From: Saccopteryx bilineata
Taxonomy: Eukaryota > Chordata > Mammalia > Chiroptera > Emballonuridae
Direction: 5' to 3'
DNA length: 64,000 nucleotides
Assembly (NCBI RefSeq): GCF_036850765.1
Contig: NC_089492.1
Location: forward strand, 292,600,590-292,664,589
Shown here: in pieces, positions 63,633-64,000 of the stretch
How positions within the stretch are numbered: position 1 is the stretch's first letter
Layout: each line of letters starts with the position of its first letter
Notes under the pieces: model-generated
The model's database searches: none
Told to the model about the DNA's origin: nothing
The model's input: the letters and a program-made list of their open reading frames with translations, nothing else
Program-made: the position numbers and the translations under genes

Positions 63633-64000
63633 CTCTAGGATCTGAGAGCCAGACAGGTCCAGAGACCTTTGCCCAGGATGTTTGTATAGCCTCCGGAGAA
63701 GGGTGGGGACTGAGCCACAAAGTGACAGGGATGTTAAGCTCATACCAGCTTACAAGGCTTCTCTACAAGGTATCCTTTGGAAAAAAGGGCACCTCTGCTT
63801 AGACAAAAGTTTGAGAGCCATTGTATTCTTTCAATGTTTATTCAACGTCTTCTACATTCCAGGCTCTTAACTTTATACTACATCTTGAAACAAATGGTTA
63901 AAGCCACGGGAGAAAGGAAAGTTGGAGAAAAGATGTGGGCTTAGTGAAGCTCCAGTTGCTGCTGATGCCTTGAAGGCCCTGGGTCAGGAAGGTAGGTCAT

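Larger units (their letters stand above)
60585..64000 (-). other. ATAD3A: ATAD3 intron 1 (partial, runs off the window)
   Basis: Bases from the exon 2 acceptor to the window end contain no exon-1-like sequence on the minus strand, so the first exon and promoter lie beyond 64000. It includes the hAT element at 63349-63632 and an old repeat-like stretch near 61200-61400; the rest is unique. Confidence 0.8.

Overview
The window is mammalian nuclear DNA, most likely from a bat of the horseshoe/roundleaf group (Rhinolophidae/Hipposideridae). Three things support this. The genes are vertebrate, with GT-AG introns and long repeat-filled introns. The gene order is the human 1p36.33 block read in reverse: SSU72, TMEM240, ATAD3. 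Dozens of tRNA-derived SINEs match the bat-specific Rhin-1 type (tRNA-like head with A and B boxes, then a CAGCTTCAGAAAAATAC tail) and two related bat-like families. The species call is inferred from repeat style recalled from memory, not from a database search.

Layout. 1-7560 is gene-free and packed with SINEs; it also holds an inverted MaLR-type LTR remnant (about 3430-3840). A minus-strand retroviral LTR (about 7563-7930) with a tRNA-Pro-like primer binding site (7542-7559) abuts the next region. A CpG island (about 7940-8920) carries the SSU72 promoter (CRE, ETS and YY1 sites). SSU72 (RNA polymerase II CTD phosphatase) runs on the + strand in five coding exons, 8630-34039, and all 194 codons are intact. 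A second CpG island (about 35870-36450) starts TMEM240, with four + strand coding exons (36229-41596) and all 173 codons intact. ATAD3 (mitochondrial inner-membrane AAA+ ATPase) runs on the - strand. Fifteen exons (60584 down to 42880) are in the window, inferred to be exons 2-16 of 16; the first coding exon lies beyond base 64000. TMEM240 and ATAD3 converge tail to tail, with fewer than 700 bases between the TMEM240 stop and the ATAD3 poly(A) signal.

The three genes are not an operon and share no pathway: nuclear transcription/3'-end processing, a neuronal membrane protein, and mitochondrial membrane organisation. They are a conserved syntenic block. I found no non-tRNA RNA gene, no CRISPR array and no new gene system.

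The most informative unusual content is mobile DNA. There is a 284-bp hAT-type transposon with 13-bp inverted repeats and a perfect 8-bp target duplication (63349-63632). A 308-bp TA-flanked pogo/mariner-like element has landed inside a SINE (21685-21992). A mariner-like element contains both a SINE and a second, truncated copy of that pogo-like unit (22239-22931). A shortened Tigger lies at 16815-17113. A broken L1 in ATAD3 intron 15 carries five SINE insertions, one of them inside another. At two sites a second SINE used the target site of an earlier one.
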